DNA from: Hofstenia miamia
Lineage: Eukaryota; Xenacoelomorpha; Acoela; Hofsteniidae
Length of the DNA stretch: 64,000 nucleotides
Assembly (NCBI GenBank): GCA_900660155.1
Contig: CABFPE010000211.1
Span: 667,717 to 731,716, forward strand
Reading direction: 5' to 3'
Position 1 is the stretch's first letter. The number at the start of each line of letters is the position of its first letter. The translations under genes were made by a program, and so were the position numbers. Below the pieces are notes generated by a model. It did not search any database and was not told the DNA's origin. It was given only the letters and a program-made list of their open reading frames with translations. Of this stretch, positions 29,005 to 37,770 are shown one piece after another.

Positions 29005-32000
29005 GTAGTAGTAGTAGTAGTAGTATTGTTATCCTGCACCAACACAGGAATAAATTTCACTGCGTCTAAATGTTGAATGTGGGTCACGGTGGGTCAAGTG
29101 TCTTCGAATGCTGATTTTTCATTTTATATATATTGCATACTTATATTATACTTAGATTATCAAGAGGCTCAGCAATGCTTGAATTCAGAAATTAATGTGC
29201 ATATTCACAAGATTACAGAGGAATGTGCAACAGAATCTAGCTTTCAAAATTGAATAGACTGTTTGGAAAGATTTATTTTATAGATGTTATAAAACTGGAA
29301 CTATGACAATATAAAATGAATGCACCAATAAATCTGTACTGTTTTGCTATTCAAACAGGTTTTGTTTGGTGTGTAATTTTACTCAGATACGTCAATTTTG
29401 ATCGATTACGTAATTTTATGTATTGCACAGTAATTGTTATTTAATAAAATGAACAATAAAGATACGTAATTTTAACCAATAAACACATAACCCAAACACT
29501 TAAAGCATGACCAGAGTTCATGTGACTCCCTCGCAATTACTACCAAGATAATTTTATAATAATGGGAATTGATTACACAAATCAAAGACGTGACCAACGA
29601 ATCAATATTTGAAATAATCATTTTTAACAGTCCGAAGCTTTTGTAGTATGTGGTTGTTTTCGCTTAATAGATTCATGTCTTACAATTATTTTGAAACGAA
29701 AAAAATATGTTTTATCTTTATATATATATATAAGTGCATTACCTTGTTATACGNTTATTATTATTATTATTATTATTATTAGTAGTATTGTTATCCTGCA
29801 CCAACACAGGAATAAATTTCACTGCGTCTAAATGTTGAATGTGGGTCACGGTGGGTCAAGTGTCTTCGAATGCTGATTTTTCATTTTATATATATTGCAT
29901 ACTTATATTATACTTAGATTATCAAGAGGCTCAGCAATGCTTGAATTCAGAAATTAATGTGCATATTCACAAGATTACAGAGGAATGTGCAACAGAATCT
30001 AGCTTTCAAAATTGAATAGACTGTTTGGAAAGATTTATTTTATAGATGCTATAAAACTGGAACTATGACAATATAAAATGAATGCACCAATAAATCTGTA
30101 CTGTTTTGTTTGGTGTGTAATTTTACTCAGATANTTAATGTGCATATTCACAAGATTACAGAGGAATGTGCAACAGAATCTAGCTTTCAAAATTGAATAG
30201 ACTGTTTGGAAAGATTTATTTTATAGATGTTATAAAACTGGAACTATGACAATATAAAATGAATGCACCAATAAATCTGTACTGTTTTGCTATTCAAACC
30301 TGTTTTGTTTGGTGTGTAATTTTACTCAGATACGTCAATTTTGATCGATTACGTAATTTTATGTATTGCACAGTAATTGTTATTTAATAAAATGAACAAT
30401 AAAGATACGTAATTTTAACCAATAAACACATAACCCAAACACTTAAAGCATGACCAGAGTTCATGTGACTCCCTCGCAATTACTACCAAGATAATTTTAT
30501 AATAATGGGAATTGATTACACAAATCAAAGACGTGACCAACGAATCAATATTTGAAATAATCATTTTTAACAGTCCGAAGCTTTTGTAGTATGTGGTTGT
30601 TTTCGCTTAATAGATTCATGTCTTACAATTATTTTGAAACGAAAAAAATATGTTTTATCTTTATATATATATATAAGTGCATTACCTTGTTATACGTCGA
30701 GCTCCAAATGATCTGAGTGAGCTTTATTGAAAGACATGCATGGGTCAAAAACTTAGGTCAAAGCCCGGCCCACTTCAGTTAATACAAATTCAACCTATTT
30801 TGTATTTTGCCATTTTAGTTTTCGGTTTGCTAGCCCAAATTTGGGTATGTTAGAAATTTAGAACCAAATTTATAGACTAAAATTGAAAAACTTATTTCAT
30901 TGTCATGTGACTTCGAGTCAAATTTGCGATAATCATTTCCTTATATTGTAATATGTTTTGCTGTGAATTGCATTAGAAAGTGCTTGGGAATAACTATGTA
31001 ATTCTAAAAATTGAATACTTGCTTTCATGTGCAAATTTTAATCAGAAGCCTAGAAGTTTAGCAAACGAGTGACGCTTCGTAGTTGCAGCTGCAACGATTT
31101 TTGATTGGACAACAAAATAATTTTTGAAAAGTAAGTTTGCTTAAGCTATCGTAACGATGCGCAGATGGGGATAATTTATCAATAATTCAAAAAACTTTAA
31201 ATTTTCAATCACTGCTCGAATCAACAGGTTGCGAAAGCCTTTCAATTTAGCCGACATAAATATTTTCATTTGTTAAAATATTCAATTAAGACGTCATTTA
31301 AGGTTGGAATTGATCGAATCGGTGGAGACATTTATTTGCTATAATCTATTGTATACCAGTTTTAGGCTCACGCCAAATCAATCTATCTGTGATTTAAGCT
31401 ATTTTGACCTCTTTTTATTTTAAAGATTTATTCTCAAATATTACACCAAATTTTTAATCTGCATTTAACCATGTTTACACTGGCATTAACAAATTGTTTT
31501 GTCCACCCTTTGGAGAAGATATCAACTGATCCAGTAAGCGTTTGCGTTTGTCTACTCATTTTAATAGCTTCATTTTCAAAAATGTGTTACAAATGAGAAG
31601 CTAATAATTATCTAAATTGTTTTAAATTTATGCAGAAATTTAACTTAACCTGCTTAGGAATTTTTTAGTTTCTTGAAAAAATTTCTAAATGCCCTCATCT
31701 CACGAAAAGATAATATCTTTGAAATCGGAATGCACAATGTAAATGAGGAATGTCTCTTCTTTTCTTTTGTCTAAGAAATTCTCCTAATCTTGGTTCGCAG
31801 AACCATTGTGGAAACTTAAGGGTATTTATTACTACCATGGGTATATTTCGATCCAATTTTGCAAATTGATTTCATAAATTTAAGTGCTTACATTTTAATG
31901 TTTTGCTAGACTCCATGGAAATTATTTAAAAATGTTGCCAATAATAGCATCGTTGTGTTAAGTGACATAATAGCGATTATTGACATTACTGACAATATTT

Positions 32001-35000
32001 TAATCCCCATATATTTTAATAATAGCACAGAAATTCACATGGGCCGGGCGTCACTTGGGCTTTGCCGGGTTGAGAATTAATAAATGGAAATGATAGGGAA
32101 AAATGGGCCGAACTTTTAAAAACTGACTATTCCGTAACAGTGCACGCAAATGCACTGAATTTTATATAAGTTAAAATTACAAAGTTGAAAAATAAAATTT
32201 ACATTTTGGAGATTTTACATTAGTATCATATACTTTTCTAAATTTCAATTTGGAATCTTCAATTTCAGTGCTTGGATTTTATTAAACGTATCTCTATCAT
32301 ACCAAATTTTTATGGACTAATTAAAGAAATTTTTTGACAAGTATTATAAAATTGGACCTAAAATGGGGCAAGTTTGCATTAAATTAAACGGGTCGGGCCG
32401 GAATCGGGCAGGGCCTAAAGTTTCTTGTTCCAGGCTTGGTCCTAAATTTTCGGCCCTTGTCGGTCTCTGATTAGCAGTGCATGGCACAATTAAACTGCCA
32501 ACTGAATACCTCTGAAATAATTTATTGCAATTAATATTTTGCATGTAAAAACCTTACTAGAAGGAATCAAAACAAGAGCATATTTATATTCTGCTACTCT
32601 TTTATCAAAACATTACTTAAAAATTAATGGCATTTTTTGTATTTCATTGCATTTGTTACCTTCACAACAATGAGTTAAGAGTCACTCATAGAGCCATTAT
32701 AAATTTCTGAATTTTAATAACCGGCATTGATTGTATATTTTTTAGCATTATTGCGAAGCTTGATACAACAATTATTTTAGTGTTTCTGAAAAACTTCTGG
32801 AGTAAAGAAAGTACTATTTCTCTTCATTACAAATATTCAACTAAAAATTTTGTTTTTCAATACCTGCAAATATTATATGTTAAGAGTTCACAATCAAATT
32901 TTAGCAGGTCTTTACCCGAATTTTATTCAAATGTTGTTAATTTTTTGTACTATAACAATTTATGTAATTTTTTTAATGAAAAAACTTTTTCCCTGTATAT
33001 CCAAGCAATACAATCCTTAAGATAAGTGCCGTAGTTAGTACATATGAATTGCATGCCTTTTAGATCATTAGAATTTAAGTGTATTCTTGTAATGTGGCAA
33101 ACATGTTTGAAATATTACTATAGTTAAGTAATATTGTTTATTCATTTACGCTGATCTAAACAGGGGTGCAAACAGTTGTTTATTCAGTGCNAATGTCTCT
33201 TCTTTTCTTTTGTCTAAGAAATTCTCCTAATCTTGGTTCGCAGAACCATTGTGGAAACTTAAGGGTATTTATTACTACCATGGGTATATTTCGATCAAAT
33301 TTTGCAAATTGATTTCATAAATTTAAGTGCTTAAATTTTAATCTTTTGCTAGACTCCATGGAAATTATTAAAAAATGTTGCCAATAATAGCATCGTTGTG
33401 TTAAGTGACATAATAGCGATTATTACTGACAATATTTTAATCCCCATATATTTTAATAATAGCACAGAAATTCACATGGGCCGGGCGTCACTTGGGCTTT
33501 GCCGGGTTGAGAATTAATAAATGGAAATGATAGGGAAAAATGGGCCGAACTTTTAAAAACTGACTATTCCGTAACAGTGCACGCAAATGCACTGAATTTT
33601 ATATAAGTTAAAATTACAAAGTTGAAAAATAAAATTTACATTTTGGAGATTTTACATTAGTATCATATACTTTTCTAAATTTCAATTTGGAATCTTCAAT
33701 TTCAGTGCTTGGATTTTATTAAACGTATCTCTATCATACCAAATTTTTATGGACTAATTAAAGAAATTTTTTGACAAGTATTATAAAATTGGACCTAAAA
33801 TGGGGCAAGTTTGCATTAAATTAAACGGGTCGGGCCGGAATCGGGCAGGGCCTAAAGTTTCTTGTTCCAGGCTTGGTCCTAAATTTTCGGCCCTTGTCGG
33901 TCTCTGATTAGCAGTGCATGGCACAATTAAACTGCCAACTGAATACCTCTGAAATAATTTATTGCAATTAATATTTTGCATGTAAAAACCTTACTAGAAG
34001 AAATCAAAACAAGAGCATATTTATATTCTGCTACTCTTTTATCAAAACATTACTTAAAAATTAATGGCATTTTTTGTATTTCATTGCATTTGTTACCTTC
34101 ACAACAATGAGTTAAGAGTCACTCATAGAGCCATTATAAATTTCTGAATTTTAATAACCGGCATTGATTGTATATTTTTTAGCATTATTGCGAAGCTTGA
34201 TACAACAATTATTTTAGTGTTTCTGAAAAACTTCTGGAGTAAAGAAAGTACTATTTCTCTTCATTACAAATATTCAACTAAAAATTTTGTTTTTCAATAC
34301 CTGCAAATATTATATGTTAAGAGTTCACAATCAAATTTTAGCAGGTCTTTACCCGAATTTTATTCAAATGTTGTTAATTTTTTGTACTATAACAATATAT
34401 GTAATTTTTTTAATGAAAAAACTTTTTCCCTGCATATCCAAGCAATACAATCCTTAAGATAAGTGCCGTAGTTAGTACATATGAATTGCATGCCTTTTAG
34501 ATCATTAGAATTTAAGTGTATTCTTGTAATGTGGCAAACATGTTTGAAATATTACTATAGTTAAGTAATAATGTTTATTCATTTACGCTGATCTAAACAG
34601 GGGTGCAAACAGTTGTTTATTCAGTGCCGTCCAAATAGATCATCAATGCTATAAATTTTAAAATATTAAATCAGAATCATTATATTAAAAATACCATATG
34701 TTTGAAGCGTTTGGCTGACTTGCTTATAATGTGTTAATGATAATTTGTTCAGTGTAAATGGATTAATAAAAATATATACACTTCTATATTTCTTAAATTA
34801 AAAAAATACCAAAAACCTCAGTTGAAAGTATATTTTAAATACAAAAAATATTTCTAGGGCAATCTTTAATGAGAAATTGCTTAAAATCTAGAATATAATT
34901 TAAATTCTCTTTGAAAGAGTATTATATGTTTTCTAGGATGTTTCATTAATTTTTCGCTGCTATATTCTATAATTAACACAATTAAGTGACTTCGAATTCA

Positions 35001-35305
35001 TTAATTTACTAATTGTCATTGCACTTTAAAGGTTTTTCTCAATTTTCACTTAAATAACAGTTAACATAAAAATTTTATTTTTTATAGATCATTTTAATAA
35101 AATTTCAAAACAATTTACAAAATAAATCAAATAGTTCCTTATAAATAGAAAAGCATTAATATTCTAATTAAATGTTTGAAAAATTTCTGACAGGTGATAT
35201 ATATATTAGATATGGATGTATACTTAATAGAAAACCAATTAGAAAATGAAGGAAAAATACCTTGAGTCCGGTTTCATTTTGAGTTGCAGCGCCAATGTCT
35301 GCCAT
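1257..35305 (-). CDS. KIF19: KIF19-family kinesin (whole gene span, 15 exons)
   Basis: Minus-strand gene. Coding exons in transcript order: 35305-35261, 21072-20992, 18711-18513, 18321-18185, 15572-15447, 14829-14629, 14533-14455, 12401-12211, 9814-9655, 8390-8175, 7512-7349, 7279-7066, 6041-5924, 3725-3544, 1429-1257. All phases join, giving 2286 nt and 761 residues. The sequence shows an N-terminal motor (about residues 15-355) with P-loop GATGAGKT (106-113), switch I NKTSSRSH (216-223), switch II DLAGSE (252-257) and YRDSKLTR. A coiled-coil stalk follows (about 356-640), then a polar tail. Loop L2 ([16 protein letters not shown]) is the part most specific to KIF19. Known for the family: KIF19 is a plus-end motor that depolymerises microtubules at motile-cilium tips and limits cilium length. 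This copy is shorter than the human protein (about 1000 residues) because of a shorter tail. The orthology rests on remembered human sequence, not on a search. A false assembly duplication at 6004-7109 interrupts it. Confidence 0.88.
1430..3543. other. KIF19 last intron
   Basis: AT-rich, no recognised gene. A short palindromic motif around TACTGGTACCA occurs near both 1728 and 3000 and could mark element ends, but I found no target duplication. Confidence 0.5.
3544..3725 (-). CDS. KIF19: KIF19 exon 14 (tail)
   Basis: 61 residues of polar, low-complexity tail (for example [20 protein letters not shown]), open in the frame set by exon 13 and bounded by TTTAG and GTAAGT. There is little sequence conservation to lean on; support comes from phase, splice sites and openness. 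Confidence 0.7.
3906..3928. repeat. (AT)n microsatellite
   Basis: Uninterrupted AT dinucleotide run in a KIF19 intron. Confidence 0.9.
4160..5570 (+). mobile_element. LINE reverse transcriptase relic (CR1/Jockey-like)
   Basis: Inside the KIF19 intron between exons 13 and 14, antisense to the gene. In shifting frames I read the RT palm motif [20 protein letters not shown] from 4748, an ADDVT catalytic remnant near 5030, [18 protein letters not shown] near 5218, then [14 protein letters not shown] near 5350 and a [12 protein letters not shown] block near 5430. This order matches the palm-to-thumb part of CR1/Jockey/Rex-type LINEs. Several stops and frame changes show it is dead. The 5' boundary is uncertain. 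Confidence 0.8.
5924..6041 (-). CDS. KIF19: KIF19 exon 13
   Basis: Encodes [20 protein letters not shown] to LLPKRS, matching the 'LEELYEVYLRELEEG' segment that ends the conserved stalk. Its first 38 bases are repeated at 6558-6595 in the false duplication. It ends in phase 2 at a GTAAGT donor. Confidence 0.82.
6513..6556 (-). other. Partial duplicate of KIF19 exon 12 (assembly artefact)
   Basis: The 3' end of exon 12 repeated up to the single N at 6557. Both differences from 7066-7109 are synonymous (isoleucine and serine codons), as expected for two alleles rather than a decayed copy. It should not be annotated as an extra exon. Confidence 0.8.
6558..6595 (-). other. Partial duplicate of KIF19 exon 13 (assembly artefact)
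   Basis: The 5' part of exon 13 starting directly after the single N at 6557 and identical to the true exon. It has no donor of its own and is an overlapping contig end. Confidence 0.8.
7066..7279 (-). CDS. KIF19: KIF19 exon 12 (conserved stalk block)
   Basis: Encodes [20 protein letters not shown], then [13 protein letters not shown] and [14 protein letters not shown]. It aligns well with the 'EEQREVLSLLCRVHELEVENTEMQSHALL' block of vertebrate KIF19, the most conserved part of the stalk. Its last 44 bases recur in a partial copy at 6513-6556 with only synonymous differences. Confidence 0.88.
7349..7512 (-). CDS. KIF19: KIF19 exon 11 (acidic patch and coiled coil)
   Basis: Opens with an acidic run ([15 protein letters not shown]), then [16 protein letters not shown] and a coiled-coil-like stretch ending KLEE. 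Vertebrate KIF19 also has an acidic spacer before its second coiled coil. Acceptor GACAG, donor GTATTT. Confidence 0.8.
7513..8174. other. KIF19 intron with GC patches
   Basis: No gene. Two short patches (GTCGAGTCCGACCCATTG near 7710 and GACCCGACCTGACCC near 7918) could be the ends of one small non-autonomous element, but they do not form a clean inverted pair. Confidence 0.3.
8175..8390 (-). CDS. KIF19: KIF19 exon 10 (coiled coil)
   Basis: 72 residues rich in E, K, Q and N, including [20 protein letters not shown] and [14 protein letters not shown], matching the 'LREQLASAFQEQ' region of the vertebrate protein in position and pattern. Phase 1 at both ends. Confidence 0.82.
9655..9814 (-). 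CDS. KIF19: KIF19 exon 9 (neck and first coiled coil)
   Basis: Begins [20 protein letters not shown], closely matching the family neck that follows 'NIKT(K/R)', and continues [15 protein letters not shown], a clear heptad pattern. A nearer donor two codons on would break the frame; the chosen GTAGGT donor keeps phase with exon 10. Confidence 0.85.
9815..12210. other. KIF19 intron between exons 8 and 9
   Basis: Apart from the GGGC-ended element at its lower end and a perfect small stem-loop (GGGGTGA, loop, TCACCCC) near 11184-11202, I see no gene or repeat here. Confidence 0.5.
9960..10406. mobile_element. Probable non-autonomous DNA element with GGGC-rich ends
   Basis: An AT-rich interior lies between a left end (CTGCGGTAGTACCCGTACC, then GGGCACGGGCAGG) and a right end that is its rough inverse (GGGCACGAGCACGGGC, then CCTACCCTAGGCAGTG). 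The inverted CACTGC/TAGGG ends resemble hAT-type MITEs, but I could not find a clean target duplication. It sits in a KIF19 intron. Confidence 0.45.
12211..12401 (-). CDS. KIF19: KIF19 exon 8 (end of motor core)
   Basis: Contains [20 protein letters not shown], then [14 protein letters not shown] and [16 protein letters not shown]. These are the microtubule-binding loop 12 region and the last helix of the motor. One residue differs from the usual 'Y-A-x-R-A-K' ending (ADRAR). Phase 0 at the donor. Confidence 0.93.
12871..13277. mobile_element. hAT-type MITE, 407 bp, TTTAAATC-rich
   Basis: Begins CAGTGTTGG and ends CCAACACTG as inverted termini, flanked by a perfect 8-bp target duplication CCGCAAAT at 12863-12870 and 13278-13285. 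Both ends carry several GATTTAAATC palindromes, which could act as subterminal transposase binding sites. There is no coding capacity. The 8-bp duplication and CAGTG ends place it in the hAT superfamily. Confidence 0.92.
14455..14533 (-). CDS. KIF19: KIF19 exon 7 (relay helix)
   Basis: Encodes [20 protein letters not shown] followed by NVINSL, the conserved switch II/alpha-4 segment. It was found only by following the exon phases, because it is too short to stand out as an ORF. Donor GTAAGT, acceptor TTTTAG, ending in phase 1. Confidence 0.9.
14629..14829 (-). CDS. KIF19: KIF19 exon 6 (switch I and switch II)
   Basis: 67 codons. Carries [20 protein letters not shown] (switch I, N-x-x-SSRSH) and [16 protein letters not shown] (switch II, DLAGSE). 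Both ATPase switches are intact, so the motor looks catalytically competent. Phase 0 on both sides. Confidence 0.93.
15447..15572 (-). CDS. KIF19: KIF19 exon 5
   Basis: 42 codons from [12 protein letters not shown] to SAKTAKE. This is the motor segment after 'SYLE', with the '[20 protein letters not shown]' stretch typical of KIF19/KIF18-like motors. Acceptor TTCTAG, donor GTAGTA, both ends phase 0. Confidence 0.92.
15621..15645. repeat. (AT)n microsatellite
   Basis: AT dinucleotide run near KIF19 exon 5, in the intron upstream of it in transcript order. Confidence 0.85.
16242..16445. mobile_element. hAT-type MITE, 204 bp
   Basis: Ends CAGGGCTGTA and TACACCCCTG are inverted copies, flanked by a perfect 8-bp target duplication CCTTTGAA at 16234-16241 and 16446-16453. 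The interior has repeated AAGGGGGCT-type words. It lies in the KIF19 intron between exons 4 and 5. Confidence 0.9.
16446..18184. other. Rest of KIF19 intron between exons 4 and 5
   Basis: No gene. Short GC-rich patches near 16885-16905, 17045-17075 and 17155-17230 break the AT-rich background and look like old transposon pieces that I cannot classify. Confidence 0.4.
18185..18321 (-). CDS. KIF19: KIF19 exon 4 (P-loop end)
   Basis: Completes the nucleotide-binding P-loop ([10 protein letters not shown]) and continues [15 protein letters not shown] to MSYLE. The split glycine codon rebuilds GATGAGKT with exon 3. It ends in phase 0, and the next exon supplies IYNE, giving the conserved 'SYLEIYNE' kinesin motif. 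Confidence 0.92.
18513..18711 (-). CDS. KIF19: KIF19 exon 3 (loop L2 and P-loop start)
   Basis: 66 codons plus one base, from [10 protein letters not shown] to FAYGAT. It holds the KIF19-type L2 region ([20 protein letters not shown]), whose basic residues are linked in KIF19 to microtubule depolymerisation, and the '[11 protein letters not shown]' strand leading into the P-loop. It ends in phase 1 inside the P-loop glycine codon. Acceptor TTCAG, donor GTATTT. Confidence 0.92.
19576..19735. repeat. G-run-bounded small element (possible)
   Basis: Starts with an uninterrupted G run followed by AGAGGGGCAGGG and ends with GGGGCCCCTGTATCCCTCTC, a loose inverse. It could be a small MITE. No target duplication seen. 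Confidence 0.3.
20034..20812. mobile_element. Probable non-autonomous element with ACCCGTAA arrays
   Basis: Both ends carry short arrays of ACCCGTAA-like words (left AACCCGAAACCCGTAACCCG; right CAACCCGTAAATTAACCC, then TTACGGGTCCGACCCGAGC), around an AT-rich core of about 600 bases. GTCGGA occurs at the left tip and inverted at the right. This looks like a MITE with repeat-rich termini; the family is unknown and no target duplication was found. Confidence 0.45.
20992..21072 (-). CDS. KIF19: KIF19 exon 2 (motor start)
   Basis: 27 codons beginning [12 protein letters not shown] and ending KVDEN, between a TTTAG acceptor and a GTAAGC donor. VALRIRP is the first beta strand of the kinesin motor. 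The '[13 protein letters not shown]' stretch parallels the KIF19 sequence just before the 'MVVL' of the next exon. Confidence 0.85.
23275..23430. repeat. Degenerate tandem repeat of TTTCGTATT
   Basis: At least five spaced copies of ATTTCGTATT-like units, with a second word (CATCGTTTCCAA) occurring twice between them. It sits in KIF19 intron 1. Confidence 0.6.
23586..23617. repeat. (AT)n microsatellite
   Basis: AT dinucleotide run in KIF19 intron 1. Confidence 0.9.
26787..27470 (+). mobile_element. LINE reverse transcriptase relic, 3' part
   Basis: One frame reads [10 protein letters not shown], a stop, then [20 protein letters not shown] (variant of the FADDT catalytic box, with D changed to N), [18 protein letters not shown] and [17 protein letters not shown]. 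This is the RT catalytic-to-thumb order of CR1/RTE-like LINEs. The lost catalytic aspartate and stops mark it as inactive. It sits antisense in KIF19 intron 1. Confidence 0.82.
27478..27972 (-). mobile_element. LINE 3' end with restriction-like endonuclease domain
   Basis: The minus strand encodes a 115-codon frame with [39 protein letters not shown] and [20 protein letters not shown]. The PD...(D)...VIDIAV core is the PD-(D/E)XK pattern of the C-terminal endonuclease in R2/NeSL-type non-LTR elements. One frame change just upstream separates it from the [10 protein letters not shown] segment. About 60 bases past the stop it ends in an AAT-rich tail at 27478, as LINE 3' ends often do. The 5' part is cut off by the sequencing gap. 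A fairly young copy. Confidence 0.8.
27973..28972. other. Assembly gap (1000 N)
   Basis: Exactly 1000 unknown bases, a conventional fixed-size gap, so the true length is unknown. Reading frames running through it are meaningless. Confidence 0.99.
28973..29020. repeat. (TTA)n/(GTA)n microsatellite
   Basis: A TTA run changes into an AGT/GTA run. The same tract, shorter, restarts directly after the N at 29754. Confidence 0.9.
28980..30696. repeat. Triplicated segment around single Ns at 29754 and 30134
   Basis: Three overlapping copies: about 28980-29753, 29755-30133 and 30135-30696. The middle copy lacks 18 bases (CTATTCAAACAGGTTTTG) flanked by a GTTTTG microhomology; the outer copies keep it. 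Breaks fall exactly at the Ns, so these are unmerged contig ends or alleles rather than a biological tandem array. Confidence 0.85.
31749..34627. repeat. Direct duplication of about 1.44 kb around a single N (33191)
   Basis: Copy 1 is 31749-33190 and copy 2 is 33192-34627, nearly identical. I noticed a 6-base indel (TGACAT) and a handful of substitutions. The N lies exactly between them. It is in KIF19 intron 1, so it inflates that intron. Confidence 0.88.
32030..32480. mobile_element. GC-patch-bounded element (possible hAT-like)
   Basis: AT-rich sequence bounded by CATGGGCCGGGCGTCACTTG on the left and CGGGTCGGGCCGGAATCGGG to CCTTGTCGGTCTCTG on the right. The right tip inverted is CAGAGACCGACAAGG, a hAT-like start. 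The left limit and target duplication were not resolved. It is repeated in the second copy of the surrounding duplication. Confidence 0.3.
35261..35305 (-). CDS. KIF19: KIF19 exon 1 (start codon exon)
   Basis: Reads [15 protein letters not shown] and then a GTATTT donor. The ATG sits in GAAATGG, a good initiation context. Phase 0 joins it to exon 2, giving '[11 protein letters not shown]', which matches the usual entry into beta-strand 1 of kinesin motors. The resulting first intron is about 14 kb and includes the sequencing gap, so the link is inferred. The alternative start near 21161 would need a 41-nt intron. Confidence 0.62.
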
Positions 35306-36700
35306 TTCAGCAAGACACTAACAGCATTAGCAGGAGATTGATGACAAATAGTGGCAGATGCGTTAAATAGGGTGGTATTATAAATATACAATATAAACAA
35401 ATCAGATTGATTCGAGCCAAATTGAAGAATGGATTTATTAGAAATATTCTAGATTCAGCAGGAAACGTTCGTCTGTATTTACTATTAATTCACTTGTAAT
35501 GACAAGCGAATAGCTAACAAATGGGAGACTTGAAATATTTATCAAAGCACACATACACATTCGCAATCCAACGACATTTCAAATCGCATGGATGTTCCAA
35601 AATAATTTCATTTTTGTTTTTAGTATTTAAATGGTTTTGCTTACCTCAATATTCAACATTATCAATTCCTAAATTGATATTGCTAGCCCTAGTGAAAATA
35701 AACTTTGCTCAATCCACATCAGTAGTAAGTTGTAGTGCTTAACATCAAAATTCAATGTATGATTTAATACTTAATGTTCCATATTTTTACATCAATAATG
35801 ACTAGACATAATTACATGTATGTTTTTCCAAATTCAAATGTCATAAGCATTGCAGTTCTAACATTTGTTTAAATATTTGTTTATTGTTAAAATAATGTGT
35901 TGTTACGCTAGTCTACTCCCATTGAGTTTAGACAGTCCTATAAATTACATTTGTAATCTTTTTCGCATAGATCACATTGGCATACTTTATAATCAATGTG
36001 CGTTTAGAATTTTTAAACAATGGTTCTGACACACATTTTTAAACAAAAAAAATTTTCACCAAATGTTTTGATTGAAAAATATTTTCATTCCTGAGGAAAC
36101 GATAAGTTTTTCATTTTAATTTTCACCTACCCTCTAAATTAATACGAGCGACCCTTTCTCTCCCCTAAACGGTCCCTTGTTTATAATCTCATTTTATAAG
36201 GTAATAGTGCGATAAATTAATAATTTCAATCAAAATAAGAACTACAAAAATTTCGTTTATTACTGCAGTGATTTTCTAGCGTGTGTAAGGATCTTGAAAA
36301 TCAAATATTCATGAAAACTAGAAGAGATTATGTTGGGTTTGAAATCTTACCAATTTGAGAAAATTACTATTAATAAATCAGAAAATTTTCTAAAAAATTT
36401 TGGTTGTTTTTTGATTTAAGTTCTGATAAAGTTTAATTCATGTAAAATTTGATTTATTAATTTCTATGCATTATTTTATATTGAGATGGCTTATTTGAAT
36501 ATCTACCAGCAGGTTGGTTAAATGTCAATAATTTTCATATAGTTTTCCTGTAATTGTTAATTTCTCTTGCGAATTGAATACTTAATCTGTAAATGGTCTT
36601 TGCTGTGAAGGACCGTGGGTTGAATTTGTCCCTGTTAAAATTGTCCGATATAAGCTCCCAATCTTACATCTACTTTTAGGATAAATTATGTCCTATGTTT
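35306..36700. other. Upstream of KIF19
   Basis: Contains the KIF19 5' UTR and presumably its promoter. I see no TATA box at a convincing distance and no clear X-box (RFX site), which is common in cilium genes. Confidence 0.4.
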
Positions 36701-36712
36701 TCTTCAGGAAAG

Positions 36713-36781
36713 CCAAAATGGCCAACAGCAGCAAATTTTTCGAGTAGGCCAGCTATTAAAAAATGTGTTAATGGCCTGGTG
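36713..36781 (+). other. Exon-like segment with good splice sites, unassigned
   Basis: A stretch of about 70 bases lies between TTTTCTTCAG and GTGAGT. Two of its frames are open, one reading ESQNGQQQQIFRVGQLLKNV. No neighbouring exon that would join it was found, so it may be chance or a piece of the nearby repeat relic. Confidence 0.2.
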
Positions 36782-37499
36782 AGTCCTCACCCTTGTTAGG
36801 GTAAAAGCAATGGCTAATAGAAAAACTAATACATTTTTCTATTGATACTTAAATTAAATACTAATTGGAATACAGACTTTTAACGCTTAAAATTTCTTCT
36901 AAATTTAGTTATAAGTTGGGTTAACAAGTGGCATTAACCATATAAAACTGTTGTAAAAAGAAGCACTTACGGTTACTGAATGCATTTGGTGAGAAGCAGC
37001 AGTCACATTTCTTTAACATTAAACAACAACATCGCTGGATGTCAACCTGCTGCCAGAAATGCTGACCACGTTGTAAGTGTGAAATTTGATTTGTTAGAGA
37101 GACAATGTGTGCATTAAGAAATTAAAAAGAAAGGCCAAGCGAACAGGAAATTAGTTTATAAGCGCAAAACTTAAATAATGCACAAAGAGTGAAAGATTTA
37201 AAAGTTCCGTTATTGCGTTTTTCTTCTAAGCTTATGGTATAAATGTTTCATTTCGGCTTGTATTTATAATGTATGATTATATAAATTAGAGATGAACAAT
37301 TATAAAAGAGGCTATATTTGAAAGGGAATAAATATTTTAAAAATTGAAATTTACTTTATTGGAATAAAATTAATTTAAGATATCACTCCATTGAAAGGCT
37401 GTAAATATGTCAAGATATGTTGACCCAACCCAAGCCAAAATTCAACTAAGGAATTTCTAATTAACGCAACACAAATATTATTGACTTCTTACTGCTTCA

Positions 37500-37770
37500 A
37501 ACCAATGAAGTTGAATGCATGGAAGTAATTAAGGAGAGTCCATGATGAATTCCTGGAAAAGTATTGTCATACCAACTTCTCAAACATAAGGAAAAGAATG
37601 CTTCATTCCCATCTAGAATTCTTCCCTGAGAATTTTTAGTGACGAACATCGAGAAAAATTCCATCAGTACAACAACACGATGTGGCAAAGATATCAAAGA
37701 AACTGGGGATCTTTAATGCTGGCAGAATACTGCTGGAGCATGATGAGAGATCTTCTTAACACTCAATACT
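37500..37770 (+). pseudogene. Relic of a high-copy invertebrate transposon-like protein
   Basis: In broken frames the plus strand spells NFSNIRKRMLHSHLEFFPEN, EHREKFHQ, MWQRYQRNWG and LMLAEYCW. I recall this set of motifs (HSHLDFFP, EHGERFHQD, M-x-DYCW) from a protein family present in very many copies in some invertebrate genomes. I cannot name its class. The copy is short and broken. Confidence 0.5.

Noticed and set aside
27927-29087. Long reading frames of about 380 codons spanning the gap
   Set aside because: They run through 1000 unknown bases and exist only because N codons are not stops.
32344-34462. Two identical 66-codon and two near-identical 81-codon frames
   Set aside because: They are the same non-coding sequence seen twice because of the false duplication around 33191; no domain or splice support.
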